Origin: Asterella californica
Lineage: Eukaryota > Streptophyta > Marchantiopsida > Marchantiales > Aytoniaceae
Direction: 5' to 3'
Length of the DNA stretch: 64,000 nt
Assembly: GCA_036924285.1 (NCBI GenBank)
Contig: JAYKYS010000006.1
Span: 26,138,001 to 26,202,000, forward strand
The position numbers and the translations under genes are program-made. Below the pieces are notes generated by a model. It searched no databases. It was not told where the DNA came from and saw nothing but the letters and a program-made list of their open reading frames with translations. Below, one piece after another: positions 1 through 11,259 of the stretch. The stretch's first letter is position 1, and the number at the start of each line of letters is the position of its first letter.

Positions 1-777
1 CGTCACCCCTTGGGTAACGCTGATCAACCGCCTCATGCGAGTAAATGCTTCGCGTAGGCTCTCTCCAGTCTTCCGCTGGAACTCCTGCAGACTCCTCAAC
101 TTGTCGGTCCGCACACCCTGATAGTTCTTCCTCAAACATTGGAAGAACTGAACCACAGGGTTAAACCTTGGTGGTATCCCACTCACACTACCACCTGCTC
201 CACTACCTGTGGACGCACCGCTGGTAGTAGGTACTCCGCCACCTGCGGCTGTACTACTGCTACTGGCACCCAAACTCGCAGGTGCTACGCCTCCCGAAAC
301 TGCACCAGTAGTGATAGAAACGTAGTTGGGAGACCAATGTTGTCTCCACAACTCGATCTCAACACTGTAATTTCGCCTGAACTCATGATAATTGTCCATC
401 GGCGGTCCCTCCAAGTGCTGGAACAAACCCTTCCACGCCATGAAGGGTGTAAACAGCTGTGGGTTCCGCATCTGCTGCAGATCGCACCAACTGTCGAACT
501 CCTAGATGAAGTCATCCAGCTCAATGGTACCAACTGTATCCGAGTAACGTCGAGGCCCCTTCGTGGTCCCATAGATCTCGTCCATGTCCCACAACAACGG
601 TACGACGACACTAGACTCACCACCAGAAAATGCACTGTCTGCGTCTGACTCGTCCTCTGGAACAACCGACGGCAATGGTGTAGGTAGTCGATACCTCACC
701 CCACTCCGTGTATACCCACTGTCCGAGAAGTCCCCACCAGAACCTCTCGAGAACTCCGTGATGAGAGAATCCCGCTA
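1..777 (-). pseudogene. Ty3/Gypsy-type retrotransposon gag, 5' part, cut by window edge
   Basis: Read on the minus strand, one frame runs from about 777 down to base 1. It starts with an acidic, Ser-rich stretch and continues into a gag-like region: FDSWCDLQQM, FMAWKGLFQHLEG, NYHEFRRNYSVEIELWRQHW, a Gly/Ser/Thr-rich linker, then FNPVVQFFQCLRKNYQGV and EAFTRMRRLI. The pattern of aromatic and charged helices after a low-complexity linker fits retrotransposon gag. One in-frame TAG lies at about 502-504, just before EFDSW, so the copy is interrupted. No zinc knuckle or pol is visible because the element leaves the window at base 1. The class (Gypsy) is inferred from gag style; no reverse transcriptase is present to prove it. 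Confidence 0.6.
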
Positions 778-1480
778 ACACACTCCCCAACTGGAATGTC
801 GCAATCCCCGTCACCACCGTAACCACCACTTGCCTAACCCCGCTCCTACTGAGCTCACCTATCCCCTACTAGGACGGTCAAGGTAAGGGCAACCTGTACA
901 TGCCATCACCACAGACAGCCTCTCACAGTCTGTTGATCGTCACTCCAGCCGCACGGTGAGAGAGACAAATGTAGTCTGACTCCAGCCTCACTACCGACAG
1001 CACACTGGAGTGAACTCACTCCGGAAATCAAGCGCCAACACAAGCAAACGCGGCGCACAAACAAGAAATAGAGTATGGAGGGGTTCTAACCACAAGAAGT
1101 CCAAACGATAACCCTCCACACTCAAACATTCACATAAAGGGAAACCGAGCCCCACCCGGACTGACGACTCCTTGTCGGTGACCACATGCACAATATATGG
1201 TCACCAACTGTCGTAACTGACGCTGGAGGTCACTAACTAGATGTCCACACCTCTAGTAGCTCCAAAAACATCCACGTGGTAGCTCTACTAGCTCACCCAA
1301 GACAACTGCCACCAATTGCCTCCATACGCGCCTCTACGGTGTAGGCAAACACTACCACAACTATAGCTTCCCCCTAATACTGTGGGGTCGTCCTATCACT
1401 CCTCTAGGGACGTGCGAGAAGGTCTCTTACTACCTTATACAAGTCCATAAGTACTTGCACCCATCCCTGTAGGACACCAA
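778..1480 (-). other. Probable 5' UTR/LTR region of the gypsy-type element
   Basis: This non-coding stretch lies directly upstream of the minus-strand gag, where the 5' untranslated region and LTR of that element would be. It has no long frame. Around 1188-1215 the motif ttggtgaccata recurs in variant form (gtggtcacc nearby), which could mark a primer-binding area. I found no second LTR copy to confirm a boundary. Confidence 0.3.
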
Positions 1481-1487
1481 GAGCTAT

Positions 1488-1590
1488 TGGTCTAGTGGTA
1501 AAGCCAAAGCTTAGACTACAGAGTCAGGAGTCCAGGTCCAAGAGTAGTGTTGGGATGGGTGACCAGCTGGTTTTACCCTTCCCACACAAT
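1488..1590 (+). repeat. SINE-like Pol III head with tRNA-like box A and 5S-like segment
   Basis: TGGTCTAGTGG at 1488-1498 matches the Pol III box A pattern. A degenerate box B-like motif, AGGTCCAAGAG, lies at about 1534-1544. Immediately after it, 1540-1564 closely resembles the box C region of plant 5S rRNA (the part reading gagtagtactaggatgggtgacc in the plant gene). This mix suggests a short retroposon head. No poly(A) tail or target-site duplication was identified, so the element's ends are uncertain. Confidence 0.4.
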
Positions 1591-1639
1591 TGAAGCTTGG
1601 ATACCTCTCTCACGCACGCCAGCAAGCTGGCTTGCTGCG

Positions 1640-1752
1640 GGCTCAGGCTCAGGCTCAGGCTCCGCCTCCGCACTCTCGCACTCCGCTCTCACGCCTCCGC
1701 ACTCACGCACCTCTCCTCCTCGAAGCCTCCGCAAATTCACACACACACAAAG
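1640..1752 (+). repeat. Low-complexity GGCTCA / CTCCGCA / CACA tract
   Basis: Four GGCTCA-like units at about 1640-1663 are followed by C-rich CTCCGCACTC-type repeats and a short CACACACACA run. The open frames across it are compositional artefacts. The tract ends exactly where the long inverted-repeat arm begins. Confidence 0.7.
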
Positions 1753-2632
1753 AAGAATGCTTGGTTGAACTGGATTTTAACATTAAAACAATCAAGAACT
1801 AAAGGTGTGAATGATGTCAACGAGAACGTGGATTAACTTCATACTCAGTCAACCAGAAGTGCATACTACTGTTGCAGCACAGAAACAACAGGAATTGTAT
1901 AAATAAAAGATCATGGACTAACCGGATATACCTGATTGATTATACTAGTTGTCTGGACTCTAGATCAAGTCTTGGTTCATTTGCGGTCCAAAGTAAGGAT
2001 ATGAGGGCAGATTTTCACACATGTTGACAGAAAGCCTAATGTTCACAGGAAGATTTTCTGAGCGGCGGCTGGTTAATTCCTACATTCCAACGCATGTGAA
2101 ACCTTAAGACACGCCAAGTGTTGGTCGACAGAGGTTCAGAAGATTATTCAGATTCAATTGTTGTAAGGCACTGTCTGTTAAATCATTAACTCCATGCGTG
2201 GCACCTTAGTGTACAATCTCTCTTGGATGAAGAGACCAGACCCTGTAAACTGCAAGTCTAACCTGAAAACTTGCAGTTTACATATATAATTGTATAATAT
2301 GTGAAAAGTCTCTTGACAGCAGTATGATGTTACAAGGATAATAAATGAAACTCCTGATCTCTTGTGGGTACTGATTTTCTGAACTGATAGTGTCTATATA
2401 GAGAGTAGGTATGGAGGTTTTCTCTTATCTAGGTACAACTTTCATATATACATGTATTTACAGAGTGTACATTGATGAAGGTTTGTGCCAACTTTAAGTG
2501 AAGAAACAAATGGTTCTAACTATTTTTACATGTGCGCATATGTAGCAATTATCAATTAGAATGTACTGTGTATGTACAAAAGAACACAATATTTTTTCTC
2601 CTCATGTGGGGTAAAAATTGACAAGTAGATTC
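1751..2632. repeat. Left arm of long inverted repeat (pairs with 11270-13484)
   Basis: 1751-1973 is the reverse complement of about 13263-13477. 1974-2632 is the reverse complement of about 11983 down to 11260. Between these two blocks the right arm has about 1.28 kb (11984-13262) missing from the left arm. The region at 60720-62330 also carries this 1.28-kb piece joined to the first block, so a deletion in this left arm is the simpler reading. Homology ends at about 2632 at the join with Copia-X LTR sequence. No gene was recognised. Confidence 0.85.
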
Positions 2633-2826
2633 TCTTTTAAAAGATATACTTTTCTCTTTTTTCTGAGCTCTTGGTTAAGCATTACAAAATAGTATTTTCT
2701 TACATGGTATCACATGGTTGATCTTTTTAGTCTGGGATAACATAAGTTTCTGGTAACTTTGAGAATCATCCATTGTACATTTTGTAGGACGGTGACAACA
2801 ATGACCCTAGAACCAGTCACGGAACA
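2633..2826 (+). mobile_element. Copia family X: LTR 3' end joined to a gag fragment (internally deleted remnant)
   Basis: 2650-2760 matches the end of the X LTR and the bases after it (compare 23680-23775 and 32205-32300), including TTACATGGTATC where LTR and primer-binding area meet. 2788-2826 matches the gag segment at 24545-24580. About 800 bp that separate these parts in the 23008 copy are missing here. The copy is degraded and non-coding. Confidence 0.75.
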
Positions 2827-3515
2827 AGGTGAGAAGAAGTCGGATTGTGACTATAGTCGCGGTCGTGATAAACGTCAAGTGAACTGCATGGAGGGGACGT
2901 CGAGGAGGGAAAAGACCTTCAAGAGAGGGTAGGGAAGAATCTCGAGGACCAAGTGGCACTTGGGGATAGATCTGCACTGACCAAAAGACGAATGGCGGCT
3001 CGAATCTTAGAGGTGGAGAGGCACGGATCTGCACAAAGCGTGGGCCGGTGAAGCCCAAGGAGCCCAATTGGTTTGGAGACGCTGCCTGCAGTGTGGAACG
3101 CGTAGTCTCCAAGGTAGGGGCACATCCTCACATGCGGGGGATGCAGGTCTCTCCATGCAAAGGACGTGCACGTGGAGGAGCCTTGGGATCCTCCTGCGAC
3201 TTCAAGGACTGGCAAGAGTCTCCAAGGAGTCAAGAAGCTTCTGGGATAGTATTCATGAACGTGGGTTCAAAATTGTGCTCGCGTGGATGTGTTTGTGCGA
3301 AATTAAAATGGTGAGAGATTACTTTGAGGAGAATTGCTGAGAGGAGAAAAAACTGCGTTTATGAGTGTGTCTTGGGAAAAATCAAAGCGTCTTAAATTTT
3401 TAAAAGTTGCATAGAAAGGTAGAGGTAAAGTAAGGTCATGCTAGCGTAGTAGCCATAAGGTGATCACAGCGGAGATGTTATCTCAAGCACAGACGCATGC
3501 TACGGCAAGGTCATA
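2827..3515. other. Unassigned interval between Copia-X fragments
   Basis: A GC-richer stretch (2830-3260) with overlapping short frames on both strands but no recognisable domain. It lies between two Copia-X fragments and may be an older insertion or a diverged internal part of that element. I see no repeat ends. Confidence 0.3.
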
Positions 3516-3519
3516 GAGT

Positions 3520-4017
3520 GTGCATGTTTATATATTGTCGAAGGTGCGTCCTTGTAAGCAACAACTAGTGAAGATCTGACAGTTAAATTGATTGTCCAAG
3601 GGGTTTAGATCAAAACTAAGAGGTAGGAGGAAAGATGAAGTGTACTTCGACCGAAGAGCAAGTAGCGAGTCCTCAGTAATAGAGTTGAGCCGACGCTGAA
3701 GAACTACTTCACAATCAGTCTGGATAGAGTTTAGAATGACGTCATAGTACATGCTTTCGTGCTGCTGCTTCAGATGAGACTAGTGTCATGAGTACGCGAC
3801 GTGTGTTGATGGATTGTTGCGAGTACCATGGTTGTCACGGTTTTGTTTATTTTGACACGGTTGTTGTTGTCAATTGTTGTGTTGTCTGTCAGAGTTGCTG
3901 CTGCTTGCTCGTTCATGACACTGAAAAATGCGATGGTATGTTTGACTGCAGCCAAAGCAACGGTCTTTTGAGTTTGGATCAAGAGGTGTTTGCGAGATTG
4001 ATTCCATCCGGATTGAT
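3520..4017 (-). mobile_element. Copia family X: inverted gag 3' fragment with zinc-knuckle region
   Basis: This is the reverse complement of about 24590-25110. It carries the same AATCAATCCGGATGGAATCA segment and the gag part whose intact frame elsewhere encodes a CX2CX4HX4C zinc knuckle. It is oriented opposite to the X integrase fragment that follows at 4018, so the X copy here was broken and partly inverted. Frames are interrupted. Confidence 0.75.
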
Positions 4018-5200
4018 TCTTTCCGTCTTGCTTTTCTTGATTACCACGGCGGCGACATCTTCTCTGCCGATTTCAGCTTTGGTTCTTTTCTGCCGGTGGC
4101 ACTTTTGACTATCACTTATCATCTTGACGTCTAGACTAGCTCCACCGCATTCATCAGCTTGTGGACAGTTCAAGGTCACCTTTGTGTCGCATGTCATTAC
4201 GACAAGCAAACCTATACCAAATTCTCGAGTGCACTCGTGATCCGAGCCATCAACTCTTTTGAGCTAGTTCACAAGGACATCAACGACCAGATCTCAACTA
4301 GCACATTCTCAAGGTAAGTCTTGATGACTACTCCAGGTACACTATTGTCCACCTCCTCCACTATAAGAGTGATTACTTTATTGCTTTCAAAGAATTTCAT
4401 CCCTATGCCAAGCAACATATTGACAAGCGGTTAAAGACTCTTAGGTCTCAAAATTGACGAGGAGTTGATCTCATCAGTTTTTACCGTCTATTGCTTGGAG
4501 AATGGTATCCACCGTTAGCTCACTTTTCTCGATACTCTACAGCAAAACGGCATCGTTGACTGCAAGAACCGTATCTTTCTTAATACCGTCTGCACTATGC
4601 TCTTTGCCTCCAATTTGTCTAAACCATTTTGGGACGAAGTCATATCATATGCAGCTTACTTGCAGAACTGGTGTCCCACTAAGGCCATAGATCTCGACAC
4701 GACACCCTTAGAGCTACGACATGACCGTATTCTTGATATCTCTCACCTTTGTGTTTTCGGTTGTGCTACTTTTTCCCAAGTGTATCCAGATCACCACACC
4801 AAGCTCGATGATCATTTAAAGGAGTGTATTCTTTTGGGTTATAGCGCTCATAGTAATGACAATTGTCTCCATTGCAAGTTCGACAGTCACACATTTGTCT
4901 CTAGAGACGTTGTCTTCCAAGAATTCTTTCTCTCACTACTTGCATCATCACCCAATCTTGACTCTACTCACTTCACGAAAGACATCATCCAACGTAATCC
5001 TTACTTTTATCATCACGGCTCTCACACTTCCTCCGATGTCTCCCCTCTTGCCTTAGTGAGACGTCCCACCTTCAACCGTTCTCCTCACGACATCTTTACT
5101 ACATGTTGTCTTTGCTCCGCCTCCATCTTTTTCATAGCTCGGTGTTGTCCTCACTTTTGCACACCCGTCGAGCTATGGAGAATAGAAGAGTCCTAGCAAC
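4018..5200 (+). pseudogene. Copia family X: decayed integrase
   Basis: Pieces in different plus frames add up to a Copia integrase. They are a GAG-pre-integrase-like end, SFELVHKDI (the first catalytic Asp neighbourhood), a degraded PQQNG/ERKN area near 4540-4590, then a longer frame at 4597-5196 with FASNLSKPFWDEVISYAAYL, CVFGCATFSQVYP, KECILLGY and HTFVSRDVVFQE. These are the conserved C-terminal integrase blocks of Copia polyproteins. Several frameshifts and stops rule out function. Confidence 0.8.
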
Positions 5201-5900
5201 ACACTAGCAAGTTAGTCTAGTGCAAGCAGCCAATGTGTTCACACCACTTTCTCATCATTACCCTTGTCCTCATACGGACATAAGTCAAACTCTCCAGATG
5301 TCGAAGAACTTAGTCTTCGGACGAAGATTGTTTAGAGAAAGAAGTTCCCTTCTTCGCACTTCATTCTCTTCTTCGTACTTCACTCTCGCCCTTCAAGTTT
5401 TATCACTACTTTGTTCTTTTATGAATGCACGGGATGCAAACATCCAAGCCACCTCGACTTCAGGCATTAGATGTGAACTATGCCGGTCTTCGTCGATATG
5501 AGAAGGATCTCAAAGACATGAGATCCTAAACCTCATCCAGATCGGTTGCGAAGTAGTTCTTCAGCGTCGGCTCGGCTTTACTACGAAGAGTCACAGCTTG
5601 CTCTTCGACCGAAGTACACTTCATCTTCAAATCCTTGATCTCCTTCGTCATCTCTGCTACAATGTCCTAGCAATGATCTCTTTGATGTCTCATCTTGATC
5701 AACTCCTTCTTCATCAGCGACAATATATTCTATTGCTCCTTCTTGATTTCTACCTTCTGACGAAATAGTTCCTCATGCTCTGAAAACAGTCTATGAACCT
5801 CTTCAGACTTTGCAGTGATCTCTCTCTTCGCCGCCAAGATCGCAGCTCGAAGGTTCTCCTCTCCTCATGTCAGTTACCTTACTTGACATTGAGTCCAAAC
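5201..5900 (+). repeat. Dispersed non-coding repeat related to X flanks
   Basis: The stretch at about 5530-5640 (ATCCAGATCGGTTG..., CTCTTCGACCGAAG...) recurs at 24905-25000 and, inverted, at 3590-3740. It is therefore part of the family X element or its habitual neighbour. The rest is CT-rich with no supported gene. Confidence 0.5.
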
Positions 5901-7049
5901 GCTCCACGTCAGGTAATTATTTTATTTATGCAAATGGAGACAACAACTGATCATCGAAACAATAAAAGTCAGTAGCCCTGTCAAGTACCGAGCCTGAATA
6001 AATCATTTCACTCTACATAAAACAGTCGCTCACAACATCCAAGATCCGCTCACTAGGTCCCAAGGTTGTAACTTTGTAACCGAGGAGTTCGAAATTCACA
6101 GACCTCAAAATATTAATGATTTTTGAATACACGATTTTGCACACTAGGTGTAAACTTAATACTCATCCAAATGAAAGGTTTTACACAATTCACAACATTT
6201 ATTAAAATGGATTGTGGGAAAAATGATACTCGTCCTGATCAAAATTTATTAGTATAACAACATATAAAGTCACGAATAGAAAGTAACTCAACGACGATCA
6301 TTAACCCATCATTGTCTATGCTATCAAATCTAGTACAAGTTGTGGAGAGAAAACTATAGCATCAGCTACCTGATTGTGCATCTGTGTATCTTCTACATCC
6401 TCTTGGTGTGAAGCAGAGGCGTCTCCACCAACGTTGGTAACACTATGAGGCTCAACAACAAGGAACTCAAGGAACAACCACGGACACATCAAAGCTCAAG
6501 TGAGTCATTATCGAGGTGTTGGAAACTGAGTCAACTGCCATGTCAATGCTATGCTTCTCACCTTTATGTGTCCCAGTGTTTGCATCTGGAAGATTCTTGA
6601 GGTGGTGAACACTTGTCGGTATGTACATAAACTGTCTATTGTCAATCTGCACTACAACGCAGTGGCCATCTGCTTGTAGAGCACACACGAGTGTCATCTA
6701 TTATCCAGTCACTTGGTCTAGAATAGTCATTGATGAGTTGGACGATAACTTTCTGTGACTTTGGATACACATTAGCAGGTTTAACTCTGACAACATTATC
6801 TTGTATGTGGCAGCCGATGTCGTGTCGGATATTAGGTGAAGGATGTCCAGGAAAATGCGAGGTTCTTGACTGTGAAGATGTTGTGTGTCGAACAGAGACA
6901 AGACAGAGAAGAACAACCACGAAAACGAACGCGCAATATATACCAACTCCAAAAGTTGGTATATATTGCGCGTTCTTTCTCCTAAGAGCACGAAACTGAT
7001 GAACAGACCAGAGAGGTCTGTAACCTACTTCAAAGCCCTAAAACAAACC
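5901..7049. other. Intergenic; no gene recognised (contains perfect hairpin at 6927-6975)
   Basis: Short overlapping frames exist on both strands (for example 6467-6991 minus), none with a known motif. Apart from the hairpin listed separately, I see nothing that identifies the sequence. Confidence 0.4.
6927..6975. repeat. Perfect 22-bp inverted repeat (hairpin)
   Basis: 6927-6948 and 6954-6975 are exact reverse complements separated by a 5-nt loop (ccaaa). The arm starts GAACGCGCAATATATACC. Imperfect pairing continues a few bases outside the arms. It could be the centre of a foldback transposon, or a cruciform. Confidence 0.9.
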
Positions 7050-8690
7050 CCTGAATCACAACCCTAATCCAAAACCGCCGAAGCGTAGCTCAAAGCAAGA
7101 GAAACTTCTCTTTGCTAACAAACAGAACCACAACAACATCACGCGATCCAAACCCAAGTCCAAACCACATCCACGCACTAGCTCTTGGCTAAAGCTAGCT
7201 ACCACAAGCCGTACACAACCAATTAAGTCCCTAACGAACTCAAAAGGACGAAACTCGTAACGAAGGAACCGAAAAAGACCTATCTCAGAACTTTCTTTTT
7301 TCGCCAAACGATCTTCAAATGTTGATAAGGTCTCCTTCCTTGACTCCTTTGGCTCAAGAAACCTTCAGATCCAACTCCCGATAGTCAAGATATCACCGAT
7401 TTTTGGTCGCAGGTGATCGAACCTTCAAAAACTCCTCCCTGCGGCTTAAAACCGCACACCACGCACAAACTGATATCCGTCTTCTCTAGTAGATCTACTA
7501 CCCTGAACCCAACAAGACTCCAAACAAGCTGTTTGGAGTTCCCCTTGCAAAACCACTTGAGAAATTTAGTCGCAGATTGCAAAAAACTGACGTAAATCGG
7601 CTCCTTGCGGTTCAAACTCGCTCACCACACCCAAACCAACAATACAATTCATGTACAGTCTTCTCCTATGAGTAGATGAAGACTCCCTGATCGCGTTGGC
7701 ATCAAGAACGAAGAGCTTGGCTCACCGATCGCGAAGAACAGCTCAACCTCAGGTAGCAAGTGAACGAAAATCTGATGTAAGCGCTTCCCTGCGAGCCAAT
7801 TTCACTTAGAACTTCCAAACCGTCCGATGAAAACTGGTATCGTCTTCAATTTCCTATAGAACTCGGAGTTCTGATCCCGATGGATCCAAAGACAGCATGT
7901 TTGAACTCCGGAACGGCCTGAACGGTCCAACTCTCCTTCACAGGTAATTGAAATCTTTAAATCTGCTTCCTGCGTCTCAATTTCCCTCAGTACACACCCT
8001 CCGATCCGTCTCTTCACAAACCGTCTTAACCTGTGCGTAGCCTGCACAGTTTTGAACCTAATGACACCTTGCGCGCGTGTATTGGACTTCCCAAATCCTC
8101 AAACCATCCACCGACAGGTCGTAGGTACAAGCTAACCCCTAAGCTGCTCCCTTGTTATAGTCTCTGTACGTACGAACTTCACCCTGAATAATAAGAAGCA
8201 GACCCCTTGCGTCTTTGATATAATGCATGAAGCCTCAAATACCCAGTCAGCAAGTAACTAGGGTCTAGCTTGATTTTGCCTTCTTTCGAATCGCATAACT
8301 TCTTCTCTAGATGTCCAAACGAAGTAAACAAGATATCCATGGAAAACTGACAACGAGCTCTACCCATCTATGCGATAAAAGTGAAGATCCGGAGTTGTGC
8401 CAAAAACCCATAAGCTGGGGCCTAGCTTGTTTTCTCCATCTTTCGAGTCCTGTAACTTCTTCACTAGGCCTCCAAACGAAGTAGACAAAGTGCATATGGA
8501 ATGCTGACAAGGAGCTCTATCCACTGATGCGATGAAAGCGAAGATCCGAAATGGTGCCAAAAGCCCATAAGCAAGGACCTAGCTTGTCTTCTCACGAGTG
8601 TTTTTTGGAGCGACAAGCATCGAACTTTAGATTTCATATAGGAGCCGGTCCACGACACGACACCGGAGCAATAATACTAGAAGAAGGAGG
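7050..8690. repeat. Non-coding LTR-like region with a 157-bp tandem repeat
   Basis: There is no convincing coding frame. At about 8240-8610 a 157-bp unit recurs. Its GGGTCTAGCTTG / GGGCCTAGCTTG / GGACCTAGCTTG anchors start at 8261, 8418 and 8575, and AACTTCTTC and CAAACGAAGTA are shared by the first two units. Motifs such as TGCGTCTCAATTTCCCTCAG and related variants are scattered over 7560-8060, so the whole interval is probably old LTR or element UTR. Confidence 0.5.
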
Positions 8691-8989
8691 CCTATGTCAA
8701 GATAAGACAAAATGTTATTAGTCATAGAAGGTTGGACATATATAGAATGCATGGGTTGTAAACGAAGAATGATATGTCCATACAAGACAATGTACAATTT
8801 ATGTCCATGGACTGCATGGATGACACAAGAAATAAGACGAATCTTCGAGAAGCCCGGTCATCAAAATACCTTATCGGCATCTTATCATCTTTGGACCAAA
8901 AACCAATAGTGTAATATTCGTGGTTCATCATATCCGCGATTCACCAGCATAGCATTCTGACAATCAGTCTTCATCTAGACTCTAGCGTC
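8691..8989. other. No feature recognised
   Basis: Short unassigned interval with only small, motif-less frames. Confidence 0.3.
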
Positions 8990-10650
8990 GACACTACAAT
9001 CACCTTCTTGATAGCTTCACTAGTCCTAAAAGCTTGTTGTTAAATGTGGAAGACTACGATGGTCTAGTACTCTGATGTGATAAGCAGACTGGAATTGACC
9101 ATCATAGCCAAAATATCATCATGTGTAAATCCTTGCGAGTTGTCATGCATGCACTTCTTGAAGTTCAAACCGTATGACACATCACTTATTGCTAACGTGA
9201 ACATCTGTTTCAAAACTGTAGTCATGTGTCTCACGTCACCTTTGAACATCTGTCACTTGTAAGATTCTGTCGGCCCTTCATGAGTCCATGTACGAAACCT
9301 TGTATCTAAGTCTCGTAGGGCATCCAGATCTCTACGTTTGTTTGCTTCATGATACTTTTTGGTGCGGGTCATGAAGTCCACAAACTAATGGAGAAGGACC
9401 TCGAATAGAGTCTTAATTTTTGTTCGAAATCATTTTAACTCTTTTGCACTCGACTCCTCAGTGTGCATACCTTTCATCAATGATGCACGGTTGGACTTAT
9501 GAGTCAATGATAACGAAAGTAAAAGAACCATAGATCTAATAACACAACAAGAAAGTTGTTTCTCACATACCATTAGTTTTTCGAAGATAGGAAAGTATTG
9601 ATGCAGTAGAGTTTCATCTGCAAAAGGAGGCATATGTGTCATCGTCTTTGTCCAAGAACTCACTCCCACTTGTTGGACGAAAGCGTCCGCAATAATTTTC
9701 ATTATCTTTGCACGCTCGCACTCTTTCTACATCTCGTCCATGCTCAAATCACCTGGCTCAACGCGTAGTAGGATTGACAACTTACTGTCCTCACCAACTC
9801 CTTGTAACGTCTTCCACCAAGATATCATCATGTCCTCGTCCTTCTTCTTGGAAGAGCTTGAAGATAGAACTTTTGTCCTTTCAATTCTTTCCGTTCTCAT
9901 TTATGAAAGATTTTCTCCTATACATCTCACAAAGCATGTGTCCGGAATGCCACTTTCAGATGACCTTCCAAGTTCAGCATCTCCTTGGTCCATGTCTTCG
10001 AATCACAATAGTTACGAGTTTTCATAGTTAAGCATTTTCTTAAGTCAGCCGTTGGCTCTGACTCTTTCTCCATGAACTGTTTCTGAATGTACTCAACATG
10101 TTGGGTGAACTTATACTTCATATGCACATCTGAATCCGTGTTGTCATCATGAGCAAATAAAGTTATTTTCTGACTTGGTCAATCCCGCGTACACGATGCA
10201 GTTATACATCTCGAACTACAGATAGTTACATGGATATTGTGCAACCAACTCCGTACAAGCAAGAGCACTGTGGTTACCACCAATAATGTGAAACTTCTAA
10301 GTCGTATGAAAACTTGTGCACCATTCTCCCTTTGAAGGATAATCACCTTCTTCCACTATCACGATGAAGTTGTGATAATGAGAATACACATTCTGTTTCA
10401 TCTTGTCTCCAAGTTCGTCTACAAAACTTTGACTCATGACACGAATCTGATAAGGACCCCACTTAGTTCCGTCTGAATCTTCAGAAGGACGGAGTAGTTG
10501 TTCCAAATATATCTGCATAATGTCGTCGTTGATGTGACGTCGCTTAATGGCACTACGTCTCTTGTCATTCTTCTAATCATCAAGTAGATTCATCTCCTTC
10601 AAAGGCATCATGTCATGAACAGAGTCACATCAGTCGTATACGGGTCATCC
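8990..10650 (-). pseudogene. Decayed gene with ParB-like motif, possibly from a DNA transposon
   Basis: A chain of minus-strand frames separated by stops and shifts runs from about 10650 to 9064. In order it reads KRRHINDDIMQIYLEQLLRP, then KWGPYQIRVMSQSFVDELGD, a beta-rich stretch with IVIVEEGDYPSKGEW, then KFHIIGGNHSALACTELV. Later come Lys/Glu-rich helical parts (9927-10127) and WWKTLQGVGEDSKLSILLR (about 9760-9830). The PYxI...FVDEL...IIGGNHSALA order resembles ParB/sulfiredoxin-fold proteins, where a GGxxR/H motif follows the substrate loop. At least five breaks make it non-functional. The family assignment is tentative; no terminal repeats were found. Confidence 0.45.
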
Positions 10651-11259
10651 ACACTGGTCTTGGGAGATTCACTAAGTATCCTGAATACATGTTTCTAGAA
10701 TGAGGTCCAGAGCTATCATGTTTTCAAGATCTGTATGTATCAATATAAGAACGAGATTCAGATCTTCATAGAAGCTATTACTCTGTCAGATTCGTAATTC
10801 GTACCATCTGTACTTACGTACATTTTTTTAAGGTCCGGACTTTCATACCAGATCCATGCAAGGTCCATATCCACTGTACCACTGAAGATGCATACCTGCT
10901 GTACCATATTTTTTTGATGGTCCAGACCTTCATCAGTATAATGTAGAATATAACTTAGGGTCTGTATCCACTGAATGACTCAACTTAACTTTCTGAGCTA
11001 TCGATCTCTGATATAAACATCGATCTCTACAATTCAATTGAGAGGTTTGTCTTTCCTGGTTGTGAGAAACAGAACATCTAAAACCCAAGTGGTGGCTTAG
11101 ATCTCCATTGGAGTGAAAATGAGTCATTATAATCCAGAAGAGGAACAACTTTCTGGCTGAATTAAGTAGCAAATATGAATAAATAAAAATATATGTAGAT
11201 TATTCCAGAGAGAGATCCGCTGTGGTGGCAAGTTCACGATTCTATAACGATGATGTGTG
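10651..11259. other. Unassigned interval with a short imperfect internal duplication
   Basis: The pattern AGGTCCGGACTTTCATACC (about 10831) recurs as a variant, TGGTCCAGACCTTCATC, near 10918. Both follow a run of T (ttttttta / tttttttg), giving two imperfect copies of roughly 90 bp. No coding evidence. Confidence 0.4.

Noticed and set aside
1540..1564. 5S rRNA gene
   Set aside because: Only the box C portion resembles 5S; the rest of the gene is absent.
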